Source of the DNA: Proteromonas lacertae
Lineage: Eukaryota > Sar > Bigyra > Opalinata > Proteromonadidae
Assembly (NCBI GenBank): GCA_002245135.1
Contig: NGBS01000301.1
Location: 120,426 to 184,425, forward strand
Direction: 5' to 3'
DNA length: 64,000 nucleotides
Both the position numbers and the translations under genes were made by a program. The notes under the pieces are model-generated. The model worked only from the letters and a program-made list of their open reading frames with translations, searched no databases and had not been told where the DNA came from. Positions 47,738 through 59,824 of the stretch are shown here, in pieces (the stretch's first letter is position 1; every line of letters starts with the position of its first letter).

Positions 47738-50700
47738 ATGAGTAATAGAGACTCTTTTATATCAGATATTGTATATTACTTCAAATTACGTATGTATAGC
47801 AACCTGATATAAGTAATTTGCGAGAAACAAACCTAAAATTAAAAAGAGAAAACTATGATTTGCTTAGATCGCTGGAAATGGCAAAGGCTGAAGCACAGAG
47901 GAAATCAGGTATGCATTTAATTATTTTATATTTAGCTGAACTGGAAGAGAATAAAAGATATTATGCAAACTTAGAGAATATGTATCAAACAAAATTGAAA
48001 AATCTTGAAGAAACATGTAATCTTAAAAACACAGCAAATGAAAGAGTGTTTGCAGCAAAATTAGAAGAAATGGAGAGAGCAATAGAAACACACAAAGAAG
48101 AAAAAGAATATCAAAATAATCAAAAAGCCAAATTAGAATATGACTTAACAATGGCAGCAAGAGAAGCACAAAAGCTAGCAGATCAATCAACAGCCGCTAG
48201 ACATAAAGCTGAGGAGAAAATGGCACAATTAACTGCAGTAATTGAAGAATTAACTGTTCAAAAGGCTGCATTAGAAGATAGACTACAATTAATAACAGAT
48301 GAAGCAAAAAAGAAGATTGATTCATTAAACGCTCAAATAGCTGAAAGAAATAATCAAATACAAGTATATTCTTTATATATTTATTTATTATAGCAAATTC
48401 AAGAATATCAAAGCAGAATCGAATTACAAAACAATAACCATGATAACTTTATAAACCACATTAGACATATGTTAATGGGATTAGAACAAGAATTACAACA
48501 GTTAATAAATATATTAAATGATACTTCCAATATAAATAAATTAAAGGAAGTTCAATTAAAATGGATTCCTGAAGAAGCTGATTGGAATGTATAGTTATTT
48601 GTTGTTTAGTTATCTTTAAATAGAATTTAAGACAATTAATGACCAATTTAATTGAAAGAGTAGTGAATTATCCAACTGTTCCATCTCAAATACCAATGAA
48701 TAGTACTATTAGCAACTTTACTCAAGAAATGTAAGTTTTATAATTATTAATTTTATTTTTTTAACTTATACTATTATTTAAGACACTATCTCTAATTACT
48801 TCTAACTTTTACTACCATTCTTCATTTTCTTCTTCTTCTTCAATTGTTACGAATTATTCAAAGTGTTTATATATGATGATATGTTAATGAAAATTAATAT
48901 TAATAAAGTAAATTGAAATGTATATATTAAAATATTCTTTTTATGAATCTCTCTATAAAATATTATTATAATTATTATTTTACATCTATTAACTTTACTT
49001 CATATTATATATATATATATATATATATTAATCAATTATTAGGTATTACAAACTAAAACAAGATTACAAATCATTAAAGAAAAAATACAATGAAATATCA
49101 CAAAATATCACACAAAAAGATTTATTAATCTCATCACTTACAGAAAAGTGTAATTTTTACAACTCCCAAATATCCGATACTAAAAGTCATCAAAGTATGT
49201 TAAACGATACAAATCAATATGTTGCACAGTTAGAAAATGATAAAATGCAACTTACTTCACAATTAGCTGATTTATCAAAAACAGTAGATCGATTATCCAA
49301 TCAAATTAAAGATGTGAATTTACAATTAAAAGATTTTGAACATCAGAATTACAATATAACCAATGAGAATCATGAATTAGTAAGGACCAATCAGATGTTG
49401 AATAATAAAATAATGGAATATGAAGGAACAATGACTTTATATCAGAATAAAGATAAAGAATTAACCAATATAGAAAATGAAAACAATGAATTAGTAATAT
49501 ACTTAAAGAATATATATAATGAAGTTGTAGGAAGTACCAATAACAGAAGTCCAACGTCTAATTCAATAAGGTTATTATACTCATCAATAATTCAACAATA
49601 TAATAATTTAAAGAAAAATATTAATGAAATTATTAGAGAAAAGAATCAATTATCATGCCAAATAGAATCACAGAGTCAACAAGAAATGAAATTAAAGAAC
49701 TCCATCGCTGAATGTATGGAAGAAATAACAAATAAAAACAAAACTATTTCAGACTTAAATAGACAGATAAACGAATATATGGAATATAAAGAAGAAAATC
49801 AGAAATATAATAACAAAATCCAACAATTAAATAAAGACATTAATGAATATAAAGATCAGTTATACCAATATGAACATACTATCGAGTCATATCAAGCCAC
49901 ATTGAATATAACATCCAATCAGCATAAAGATGTGAATGATAAATATGAAAATATGAAATCATTAGTAAAAACAATATCTTTACACTTTTTGAGTAAGTTA
50001 ATTGATTATAATAGAAAAGTATATATATATTATATTATAATCATCTTATTATTTATAGTTTTTATTATTGAAATATATCAAACAGTATTTATTATCAAGA
50101 TTGAATCTCTATGAAAAGAATGAAAAGTTGTTTAGTAACTTCCATCTTAATGTTATTCCTCTTATTAATAAACATAAACAAAAGTTCAGAATTGTTGGCT
50201 ATGTAGTTATAGCAATATTGAATCTGTACAATAGAATGACAAAAACTAAATTATATTGTAAACCAAATAAAACAACAACTGTATATATATATATTCTTAT
50301 ATTATATTATATTTTAGAAGGAATTTCCAGATATTTCTAATAATTCTACAGTTATTACAGAGACGTTATTATCTTATTATTACTCTGATGATTTCATTAA
50401 AATATATCATTTATTTAATAAATCTTTTCCTGTTAAACCAGTATATATATTTATTTACTTATTTGTTATTTTATTAGTATTTTAAATACAACAATAACAA
50501 ATTCCCACTTTATAATATTATTGTTGCTATTAATAATGTCTTAAATACAACAGATCAGAATATAAATAATTACAAAAATGCACTTCAATTATATGAAAAT
50601 AAACACAATGAATTCACATTAGCAATAAATAATCAGAATAATATGAATCAAGAACTACAACTAGAGAATGAAAAATTAAATGTATAATAATTATTATTAT

Positions 50701-52236
50701 ATATTCTTAATAGGAAATAATAAAGATCTTAGAACAAAAGAACAATGAATTAGAAGCTGAATTATCACGAATGATTAATCCAGAAGAATATAATAAATAC
50801 ATAATTGATATGGATAGTAAAATGAAAGTGTTAAAGGAATTATCCAATGAAAATGGTAAACTAAGAGCAGAAGTAGCAAATGTGAATAAAGGAAAAGTTA
50901 ATATTGAGAATTATCAGAATGAAATAAACCAATTGAAGAATAATCAACATGAATTGATAGAAAAGATAAATAATTATGAGAATGAGATTGATAATTTGAA
51001 ATCTGAACTAAGTGCAAAGAATAGTCAGTTTAATAGATTGAATCAACAGTCATCAGTGTCAATAAATGATGTATTATTATTATTATTATTATTATATAAA
51101 TAGCTAAATAGTCTTCAAAAGAAGAATGAATCTTTAAATGATATTATTATCAATCAAAAGAGTCAATTAGATCAATATAAAAAGATAATAAATGATCAGA
51201 ATGATAAGATATTGGAATTAACTCGATCTGTCCAACTTAATTCAGCATTACAGCAACAACCTTCACAACAACCACAAACTCAACTTCAGCAGCAACCGCT
51301 AATTCAATCATTACCTCAATTTTTACAAACACAACAACAACAACAACAAAACATTATTAGTAATGAATCAACACTAAATACCAATCAAAATCAAAATCAA
51401 CAGTCTTTTATTCCTCCTCTAATATCAACATCATCTCCTCTCAGTCATCATAATGTAAATAATAATAATAGAACAATTGGTAATTCACCAACTTATGCAA
51501 CTATATCCAATGTACATAATCAACCACCACCACAACAACAACAATTATATTCAAATCATCCATCATTTTCGTCTTCTCAAACACCTAAAACTTCAATGAA
51601 TTTTCATGATTCAATAATCAATCAATCATCAACATCATTGAATGAACCTGTGTATTTTGAAGTGCCAAATTTTCCAAATAGCCCTCCTCAACATCCAAAA
51701 CAAATAATAAAGAATAAGAAACATAGAAATCAACATCATCATCATAATAATACAAACACAAAATCAAATAAATATCAGTATAAAAAAGAAAAGCCAATCA
51801 TAATAAACTATTGATCAGTTTATCTTATCTCCCATCTAATCTTCTCTTTTTTCGACTCTCTTTTATTGTGTTATAATTTATTTATTCTCTTAGACCACCA
51901 CCTCCACCAGTTCAATCATCATTTAATAATATGAATACAACCAATTACATACCTCCAATCACTCCAACTCGACCAATACAACAGCAACAACAACCATCAA
52001 TGTCATATTCAGGATTTAGCTCATTACAAAATACTCCAAATATTAAAGCTTCAACTAATGGAAATATATACAATACTCCATCAAGATCTAGAATGAATAA
52101 AAGTACAGGAAATACAGTTGTAGTAGGAAATAATTCAACAAATGATGGTAATCCAGCTGATAAAAGTACTATTCATATGAAAATGCATAGAAGTGGATCA
52201 ATAAATATGGTTATAAGTCCAAATCAACCAAAGTAA
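47738..52236 (+). CDS. Long coiled-coil protein with Gln/Pro-rich tail
   Basis: About 1,100 codons in roughly 13 exons. It starts MSNRDSFISDI and quickly enters heptad-rich helix (LRETNLKLKRENYDLLRSLEMAKAE, shown in part) that continues, with short gaps, to about 51220. From there the protein is Gln/Pro/Ser/Asn-rich (QQQQQ, SFIPPLISTSS, PPPPPVQ) and presumably disordered. No motor, kinase or membrane segment. The central part (about 50090-50520) has a more globular helical look (LKYIKQYLLSRLN). Introns include a 312-nt one at 48731-49042 with a GTAAGT donor and one of about 116 nt before 51894; the others are 25-45 nt. Probably a cytoskeletal, centrosomal or Golgi tether protein, inferred only from architecture. 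Confidence 0.72.
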
Positions 52237-52321
52237 AAACATTTCGTATTAAATTTCTATTTTATTATATTCTTTTTATTATGAAATTTTAACAAGAATT
52301 AAATAAAAACGAAAACTATAT

Positions 52322-52329
52322 TAAATTAC
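52322..52329. repeat. Target-site duplication, left (TAAATTAC)
   Basis: Eight bases directly before the terminal repeat of the hAT element, identical to 53489-53496. Confidence 0.9.
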
Positions 52330-53488
52330 CAGGGTTGTATAAATAGGTAACCTATAGGTTATAGGTAAAACCTATAATCTAGCTTTGACCGTTGGTCGGT
52401 CAAACCTCGAGCATTATTTTGTTAAAATCTATTTTAATTACTTACTGAGTAACATTTGTTTAATACAAACTATCATACTATATAAAAAATTATTCCTGCT
52501 TCCTGTTTTACTTTGATTGCCATAGTTAGAATAAGATTGGTTGAAACTGTATAAATATCTATACTAATATATTAAAATTCATCTACAAACTACTCAATAG
52601 TGATATTTAACATATTTATAAACAACTTGTTATTTTGATGATTAATTTATATTGATTACTATCTCTAAAAAACAAATATTAATGTAATTATAATAATAAA
52701 TCTCTATTTCTGGATATTAATGATTTGTCTTCAATAAGTCTCTTACTTTCTCAGTTTCTGAAAATAAATAAGCATTATAAAACTCTCTTAGAGGTATTTT
52801 ATATCCTAGTTTGAAGCAAAACCTTCTAAATTCTGGTGAGTCTAATATTGTGGTACTGACTGCATTGAAGGTTATTAATTTACATAGATCTTTGTTGGCA
52901 GAATCTGAATTGACTTTGGCTTTTACCATATGTATAATCTGAATATTTTATTTTAATCACGTTTTCCAAAACATTTTGAAGTAGTTAAAATGTTACTTCT
53001 CTAACATACAGCAATTGAATAAATGCACAACTCTATTGATGCGATAGGGGGTAATGTGATATCCCTATGGTTTCATATATTATAAAGTCTTATAAATATT
53101 GAGTAATTATACATCTAAATGATCAAAATCTTAAAAAATAAAGATTTACTTAGTCAAACCATCAAGCTTGATGTTTTTTTCTTTTATTTTTTTTATTCTA
53201 TAATTAATTTAATATTATGTTAATAATATGTTACTGTGAGTCATCATTGAGAAATAGATCAAAATAATAGTAATATAAAAAGTGCATCGACTGACGGTCA
53301 AATTTGATATTTGAAAGATGATGTATAAAACATTAATTTTGTATATATGGTTAGATTATATGCTTCTTAACTCATGTTCAATAGGAGGTCAACTAATAGT
53401 TAGTATAAGGAAGGTAAAGGTCAAGCTAAAGATATAGGTTTTGACCTATAGGTAAACCTATATTTTTTGACCGAAAAATACAACACTG
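52330..53488. mobile_element. hAT-family DNA transposon, non-autonomous, complete ends
   Basis: 1,159-bp element with imperfect terminal inverted repeats: CAGGGTTGTAT at 52330-52340 and, read inward on the other strand from 53488, CAGTGTTGTAT (10 of 11). The inversion continues with mismatches for about 60 bp: ACCTATAGGT, AAAACCTATA and a TTTGACC/TTGACC line occur in both ends. The CAGxG ends and a perfect 8-bp target duplication (TAAATTAC on both sides) are hAT hallmarks. The only ORF with transposase similarity is 70 codons long, so this is an internally deleted copy. It inserted on the stop codon of the kinesin gene. The intact duplication and near-perfect ends suggest a fairly recent insertion. 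Confidence 0.88.
52717..52929 (-). pseudogene. hAT transposase fragment
   Basis: 70-codon ORF inside the element. LCKLITFNAVSTTILDSPEF, then FRRFCFKLGYKIPLREF, then FSETEKVRDLLKTNH follow the region after the BED finger in hAT transposases (xxxFIxxxxxPFSxVExxxFRxFxxxLNPxYKxPSR...KEKVKELL). The DDE catalytic residues and the C-terminal dimerisation domain are absent. A remnant, not a functional transposase. Confidence 0.65.
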
Positions 53489-55649
53489 TAAATTACATTA
53501 CTTTTAAAACTTAAATAACATATTGGCTTTCTAAATCCTCCAAAGAATGATGTTTTTATCATCAATTTAGGAAGACATACTGGATTTAAAGCTAATAATG
53601 TTGTATTTTCATTCAATATCAAACTCATATTCTTTTTATCTTCATTTTGTTTTTTTATTTTCTTAATCTCATAAATATCTGGATATTCATCAAATATTAA
53701 CATCAATTCTTTCATTACTTTTTCATTATTCTCTTTCATTTTTTCATTCTCTGTTATCTTTCTCAGCAATTGACTTTTTAGAGATTCTACATCCACTTTT
53801 GATAAGAATTCTTGTTTATACTTTTCATTCTCTTCAATTCCATATTCATCTCCAAATAAAGGAGTGAATAATGAGATAAGTGAATCAATATACACTCTCA
53901 AATTCTCATTCTCATCTTCCAGTTCTTCTACTGATTTGTCCTTCACTTTCAATTCAAACATTTCATTATTCATTAAGTCATTCACTTTTGTTTCTAGAAG
54001 CAAAGATTCACTAATTCTATCTTCATCAATAATTGAATCCTATATATGAATAGAAATATAGAAATTTATAAATACTTCTGTGAATTCTTTGAATATTTGG
54101 TTCTTTAAACTGATAACGTGATACAGTTGTTTTATGACTCCTTTATACTCATTTAGTTTGCTTATATTTTGTTTCTGTTGATCTATCAACTTCATATTAT
54201 CATTTAATAAAGACTTATCCTTTGATAATACTTCTTTTAATGCATTCTGAACAATAGATGGAATTTTGTTTGATTTGGCTAAGTGTAATTCATATTTTAA
54301 TCTTTCATTCTATTCAAATATAAAGCTTTGTAAGAATACTTCATTCTTCAAATCCATCAACTCATTGGGACTTTCAAAGTTATTCTTTTTTATCTTTGTT
54401 TTCAAACCTTTAGATCTAGACACAAAGTTTAATGTTGAAATTGTTTCATTTATATTGCTTAAATCACTTGAGATTGTTCCGATAATAACTGTTTTGCTAT
54501 TCCCACTCAAACTCTCTTTTAATAATAATGTAAGTTTAGAATCTCTGTATGATATGTGATCTGTATTATTTCTACATAATGATAATATTACTAAACCCAA
54601 CTGACTCAGTGATTTGTTTATATTATTTGCTTCTTTCAATCTATCTCCTTCTGTATTTGTTTGATTTTGCCTTTCACTCCCTGCTAAATCTACACAATTG
54701 ATGATAGAAATTAACCTATCATCTTTTGAACATAATCTAATAATAATAAACATAAAATGTTATACTTAATCTTAAATATGCAATGAGATCTTGAACTTGA
54801 CACATTCATTTTAGTTTCACCTGTTTTTCTATTCTGCAATCCTTTCACTAACACATTCAAACCTTCATCGACTGATGTTACTGTAAATTCTGTCAAATCT
54901 TCTATATATAATTCATTATCACCATTCTCTCTTATTTCTTTATATTTCTTTCCTTTACTTAATTTGGGAGAAACAACATCTAATAAATCATTTATCTTTT
55001 CATTATAAATTTCAATAAAGGAACATTTTAGTGTATATTCTTCATCTCTGTTGAAATAATAACTGAATAAATTAGGTAGTATTCCCCATTTATTATGATC
55101 TATTAAGTTTCCAAACATTGTGTATGTTTTACCAGATGCTGTTTGTCCATATGCAATTATACTCACATTAATCCCTTCAATACTCTTTTCAGCTATTGGA
55201 ACAATCAAAGAATTAAATATTTCTCTTTGAGATGATGAACACGGATATATCTCATCAAAATTATATATTTTGTCTTTAATCTGAATTGAATTAGATTCAA
55301 CATGATAGAATGAAGTTGATGGAGTTAAAGAAGTGTTCAAAGAAGAACTAGATGGAGATATTCTTATACAGGCATTTATATCTGATTGCACTAAAACTTC
55401 AGGTGATACACTACTATCAGGTGTATAAGATTCACTTCTTTTTGTTTTGCTTTTCTTTATTGTTGTTGGTATTCTTCTAAAAATATCATTTATTATTTAA
55501 TACGATTGAAATAACTTTTTAATAGGTATTCTGCTCTTTGTTACAGATTGTCTATTTAAATCTGTTAGAGATAATGCTTTTCGAGTTGAAGTAGTGTTTG
55601 GTGTAGCATAAATTTCACTTGCTGAAGATAATGGGTTAATATTCTCCAT
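53458..55649 (-). CDS. Kinesin motor protein, C-terminus altered by a transposon
   Basis: Microtubule motor of about 650 aa. A short Ser/Thr/basic N-terminal head (start 55649) precedes the motor: YNFDEIYPCSSSQREIF, Walker A AYGQTASGKTYTMFG, SFIEIYNEKINDLLD, switch I NVSSSRSH, switch II VDLAGSER, then NKSLSQLGLVILSL, ISYRDSKLTLLLKESL and ISTLNFVSRSKGL. A coiled-coil stalk (KNENERLKYELHLAK onward) and a short tail follow. Family is closest to N-terminal, CENP-E/kinesin-7-like motors by these lines, but this is tentative. Introns near 54055-54090, 54314-54343, 54735-54761 and about 55478-55516. Before insertion of the hAT element the ORF would have ended AGT AAT GTA ATT TAA. The insertion removed that stop, so translation runs ten codons into the terminal repeat (YSVVFFGQKI) and stops at 53458. 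Confidence 0.85.
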
Positions 55650-55771
55650 ATTTAAGATGATATTCACAAAAATAAAAAAACTTAACAGCTATATTTTTCA
55701 AGCCAAGCTCGATGAAATGGGTTAATCAAAAAATGTTTTTGTAAACTTGAAATTAAAATATTCTTGTGTGA

Positions 55772-58581
55772 ATGTTATTGAAAGCAAATATGTTGCTTGC
55801 TAAAAGCCTTGCAAATTTGGACAAAACTAATCAATTTTGCAAATCATCTGTGTATAGAATTATTTCTCGATCATTTTCTTTGTTTGGTTGGAAAAATAAA
55901 TCTCAAAATGATATAAAGGATAGTATAAAAAAAGAAAATAATGGATCTGGTGTTACAAATATAGGTACTTTTGATGATGCTCCAAAAATACCTTCATTAC
56001 CAATATTAGCACATCTTAATCGCCCAATCATACCCGGATATAGTCAACCTTATTTTATCAAGCATAGAGACATAATTAACAAATTAGAACAAAATATGGG
56101 AAAAGGTATTCCATATTTTGGTTTATGCATGAGAAAACCTGGTAAATCCTATGATAAAGATTATCCAGAGTTAATCACTGATAGAGACGAAATCTTTGAT
56201 ATGGGTAGTATGTGTCAAATAGTGGATATGAAACGAAATGGAAGTGATTTATCTCTATTTATAACAGCTCATAGGAGAATAAAATTAACAGAAACTCTCA
56301 GAATTGTTCCTCCAATAATGTGTAATGTTGAACATATAATAAATCCAGAAATAACCTTAGATAAAACCACTCAAGTTGCTTATACAAATGAAATATTAGA
56401 AAATATCAAAGAAATATTATCATCAAGTTCATTTTTAAGAGATTCTGTAGTTGGTTTGTTTGGATTGAAAGTAGATTCATCTGATCCATATAAGTTAGCA
56501 GATTTTGCTGGTGGATTGTCAACACAAGGAACAATTACGCAACAGAAGTTATTAGAAGCAATCTCATTGGATGAAAGACTGAAAAAAGCGTTAGAAATTT
56601 TAAGAGAAGAATTAGAAGTGGTAAATATACAAAAAGTGATTAGACAACAAGTAGAACAAAAGATATCAAAAGAACAAAGGAAATTCTTTTTAAATGAAGA
56701 ATTAAAAAGTATAAAGAAAGAATTAGGAATAGAAAAAGATGAAAAAGAGTCAATAATTAGCAAATTCAAAGAGAAATTAAATGAAATAACTAAAAATGGA
56801 GGTTCTATCCCTGAAGAAGTAGAAAAAACAATAGAAGAAGAAATGAGTAGGTTAAAGACAATGGAAAAGAATTCATCAGAATATAATGTAATAAGTACTT
56901 ATTTAGATTGGCTTACAAGTATACCATGGGGTTGTTATTCACTTGACAATTTGGATATAAAAACAGCAAAAGACATATTAGATGAAGATCATTATGGGTT
57001 AAAAGATGTAAAAGATAGAATATTAGAATTCATAGCTGTTGGTAAATTGAGAGGAAGTGTTCATGGTAAAATGCTATGTTTAGTTGGTCCTCCTGGCGTA
57101 GGTAAAACAAGTATCAGTTCATCAATAGCAAGAGCGTTAGGAAGAGATTTCTTTAGGTTTTCAGTAGGTGGATTATATGATGTTAGTGAGATAAAGGGAC
57201 ATAGAAGGACTTATGTTGGTGCAATGCCTGGAAAAGTGATTCAATTGTTGAAGAAGAGTAAAAATATTAATCCAGTAATTTTGATTGATGAAATTGATAA
57301 AATGAATAGAAACACTAATCATGTATATTTTAAACATATTAATTATTATTAATAGGGTGGTGATGCATCTAGTAGTTTATTGGAGTTATTAGATCCAAAT
57401 CAAAACAACAAATTTATGGATTATTATATTGATGTTGCTGTTGATTTATCAAAAGTGTTGTTTATGTGTACAGCCAATGACTTAAGTACAATTCCACCAC
57501 CATTATTAGATAGAATGGAAGTATGAATATGTTTTAATTATTATTATTATTATTATTATTATTTGAATAGGTAATTAGAATTCCAGGATATGATTTAAAA
57601 GAAAAGATTGAAATCAGTAAAAGATACTTAGTTCCTAAGAAGGCATTAGAATGTGGTTTAAGAAGTGAAAGTGATAAAAAAAACAAAATCACAATAACAG
57701 ATGAAGCACTTCAACAACTAGCTGAATATTACTGTAGAGAATCAGGTGTAAGAAACTTAGAAAAACATATAGAAAAAATATGTAGAAAAATAGCCATAAA
57801 ACAATGTTTAACTTCACACAATGAATCTATAACAACAATAAGTGTAGATATGCTAGAAGAATTAGTAGGTAAACCTATATTTCCTAATAAAACAATGTAT
57901 ATGGGAAATACACCAGTTGGTGTAGTAATGGGCTTGGCTTGGACATCATTAGGTGGTACATCGTTATATATTGAATGCCAATCAATTCCAAATTATAAAC
58001 TAATCAAAGGTAAAGGTGAAGAAAAAGATAAACAGGAGAATATTAGTGGATTTAAAATAACAGGTCAATTGGGAGATGTTATGAAAGAAAGTGCAAATAT
58101 TGCTTATTCATTATCAAAAGTAATATTATATCAAATATATGAAGATAGTAAAGTAAATAAAGATAAATATAAATCATATAATATTGATCCTTATTATTTC
58201 AACAATCATTTTATACATTTACATGTTCCTGAAGGTGCAACACCAAAAGATGGTCCATCCGCTGGTGTTACATTAACTACCAGTATGTTATCATTAGCAT
58301 TAGGAATTCCAGTAAAGAAAGGATTATGTATGACTGGAGAAATATCATTAACTGGAAAAGTTTTACCAGTTGGCGGAATAAAAGAAAAATCAATGGCTGC
58401 TTCTAGAGCTGGTATGGTTGATGTGGTGATTCCGAAGGATAATGAAAGAGATTATGAGGATGTGTCTGATCATGTGAAGGAGAAAGTGAAATTCCATTAT
58501 GCTTCTACTTATAAAGATGTATTTAAATTAGCTTTTCCTGATTTTCCTTTGTCAAATACTGTATTAGCAAATATTGACTAA
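55772..58581 (+). CDS. LONP1: Lon protease, mitochondrial type
   Basis: ATP-dependent serine protease of the mitochondrial matrix, about 908 aa after removing introns at 57320-57353 and 57523-57571. The N-terminus ([18 protein letters not shown]...[16 protein letters not shown]) is rich in Arg, Lys and Ser and lacks acids, like a presequence. Then the LON substrate-binding domain ([16 protein letters not shown]), the AAA+ core ([32 protein letters not shown]), sensor residues, and the protease domain with the catalytic Ser in [10 protein letters not shown] and Lys in [10 protein letters not shown]. The second intron is mostly ATT repeats. Full length; it degrades damaged matrix proteins. Confidence 0.93.
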
Positions 58582-58708
58582 AGTTGATTTTTTTAATAAT
58601 ATTATTTTTCATTTTATTGTTAATTTTGATTTGAAAAAATTGAAATAGTATTAATCGACACTTTTAGCTCAAATCAAGCTTTTTTCTTAAAGATTTATTT
58701 TTCTTCTT

Positions 58709-59715
58709 ATGTTTGGTAGAAACATTTTCAGAGCTGAAAAATGGTATTTTTAGATTAGTATCTCATCTATTTAGCTTTTCAAATTCATTTAAAGCAATAA
58801 AACCAGTATTAAGACCATTTTCATCAAAGACAGCAACTGTTTCAAAACCAGTTATGAAGTTTTCACCTATTGTATTTGGTTTAATTGGTGGTGCTGCATT
58901 GGGTGCATATTACATTCATGCTGAAGATTTAACAAAAGAAAAACTTGCTCAATCTATTGATCATACATTTTTATTAGTATATATTGGTAGGTTCTATTAT
59001 AGACTGATGCTGGAACTGACGAGTTATATTCATATATTGATGATGCAATTAAACATAATTTGCATTCCATTTGTGTTCCATTAATGTATATTAATACATA
59101 TACATATAAATATAATATACTTTTCTAGTTATGTGACAAGTGCTTCAGAATATATAAAAAAGAATAATGCTAAAACTAAAGTAGCAGCAGTTGTTGGATT
59201 TCCGTGTGGATATACCTACACAGAAATAAAATTAGCAGAAACAAAAGAAGCATTGAAAGATGGAGCAGATGAAATAGAAATGGTTTTACCAATCGGTTTC
59301 TTAAAAGATGGCAAGAAAGAATATATAAAAAAAGAAATAAGATTAATCTCAACAGAGTGTAAAGCTCATGGAGCTACTTTAAAGGTTGTTTTGGAAACAT
59401 GTGAATTAACAAACGAAGAGATAAAATTAGGATGTGAATTAGCAGGAGAAAGTGGAGCAGACTATGTAATGACTTCTACTGGGTTCTTGCATCGTATGTT
59501 TGATTAAATTAATAAATATTTTGTATATAGATGGAGCTACTCAAGGTGTAGTTAAGATAATGAAGGCTGCAGCTGGTAAATATGGAATGAAGGTGAAAGC
59601 TAGTGGTGGCATAAGAAATGCAGTTGATGCTCAAAATATGATAGATGCCGGTGCTGATTTGATTGGTACAAGTTCAAGTTTGAGAATTATTGCTGAATTT
59701 GGGAAAGAAGAATAA
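58709..59715 (+). CDS. Deoxyribose-phosphate aldolase-like protein, membrane-anchored mitochondrial, catalytic Lys missing
   Basis: DeoC/DERA-family TIM barrel. The N-terminus MFGRNIFRAEKCFSNSFKAI...VLRPFSSKTATVSK resembles a mitochondrial presequence. It is followed by a hydrophobic helix (FSPIVFGLIGGAALGAYYI), unusual for this soluble enzyme. The barrel is then LAQSIDHTFL, DELYSYIDDAIKHNLHSICV, VVGFPCGYTYTEIKLAE, ADEIEMVLPIGFLKDG, LKVVLETCELT, ADYVMTSTGFLHHGATQG, VKASGGIRN, ADLIGTSSS. In E. coli DeoC the Schiff-base Lys167 lies in FIKTSTGK; here that position is Met (59469-59471). The relay Asp102 (EVDVVFP) is Glu. The partner Lys201 (in VKASGG) is kept. Introns near 58743-58771, 58978-59003, 59087-59129 and 59495-59531. 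Likely catalytically weak or a pseudoenzyme. Confidence 0.82.
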
Positions 59716-59824
59716 ATAAAAAGTAATATTTGATGATTTAATATTCATTTTCTTGTTTTGAGATTATTTAATTAAAAAATATATAATTATCAGTATATGG
59801 AGTATAAAGTTAGTTAAAAAATAA

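Noticed and set aside
48860-48960. Possible C/D snoRNA inside the 312-nt intron
   Set aside because: ATGATGA resembles a C box, but no CUGA box or terminal stem was found at a suitable distance.
53458-53488. Kinesin C-terminal residues YSVVFFGQKI as native protein
   Set aside because: They are encoded by the transposon terminal repeat, downstream of the target duplication.
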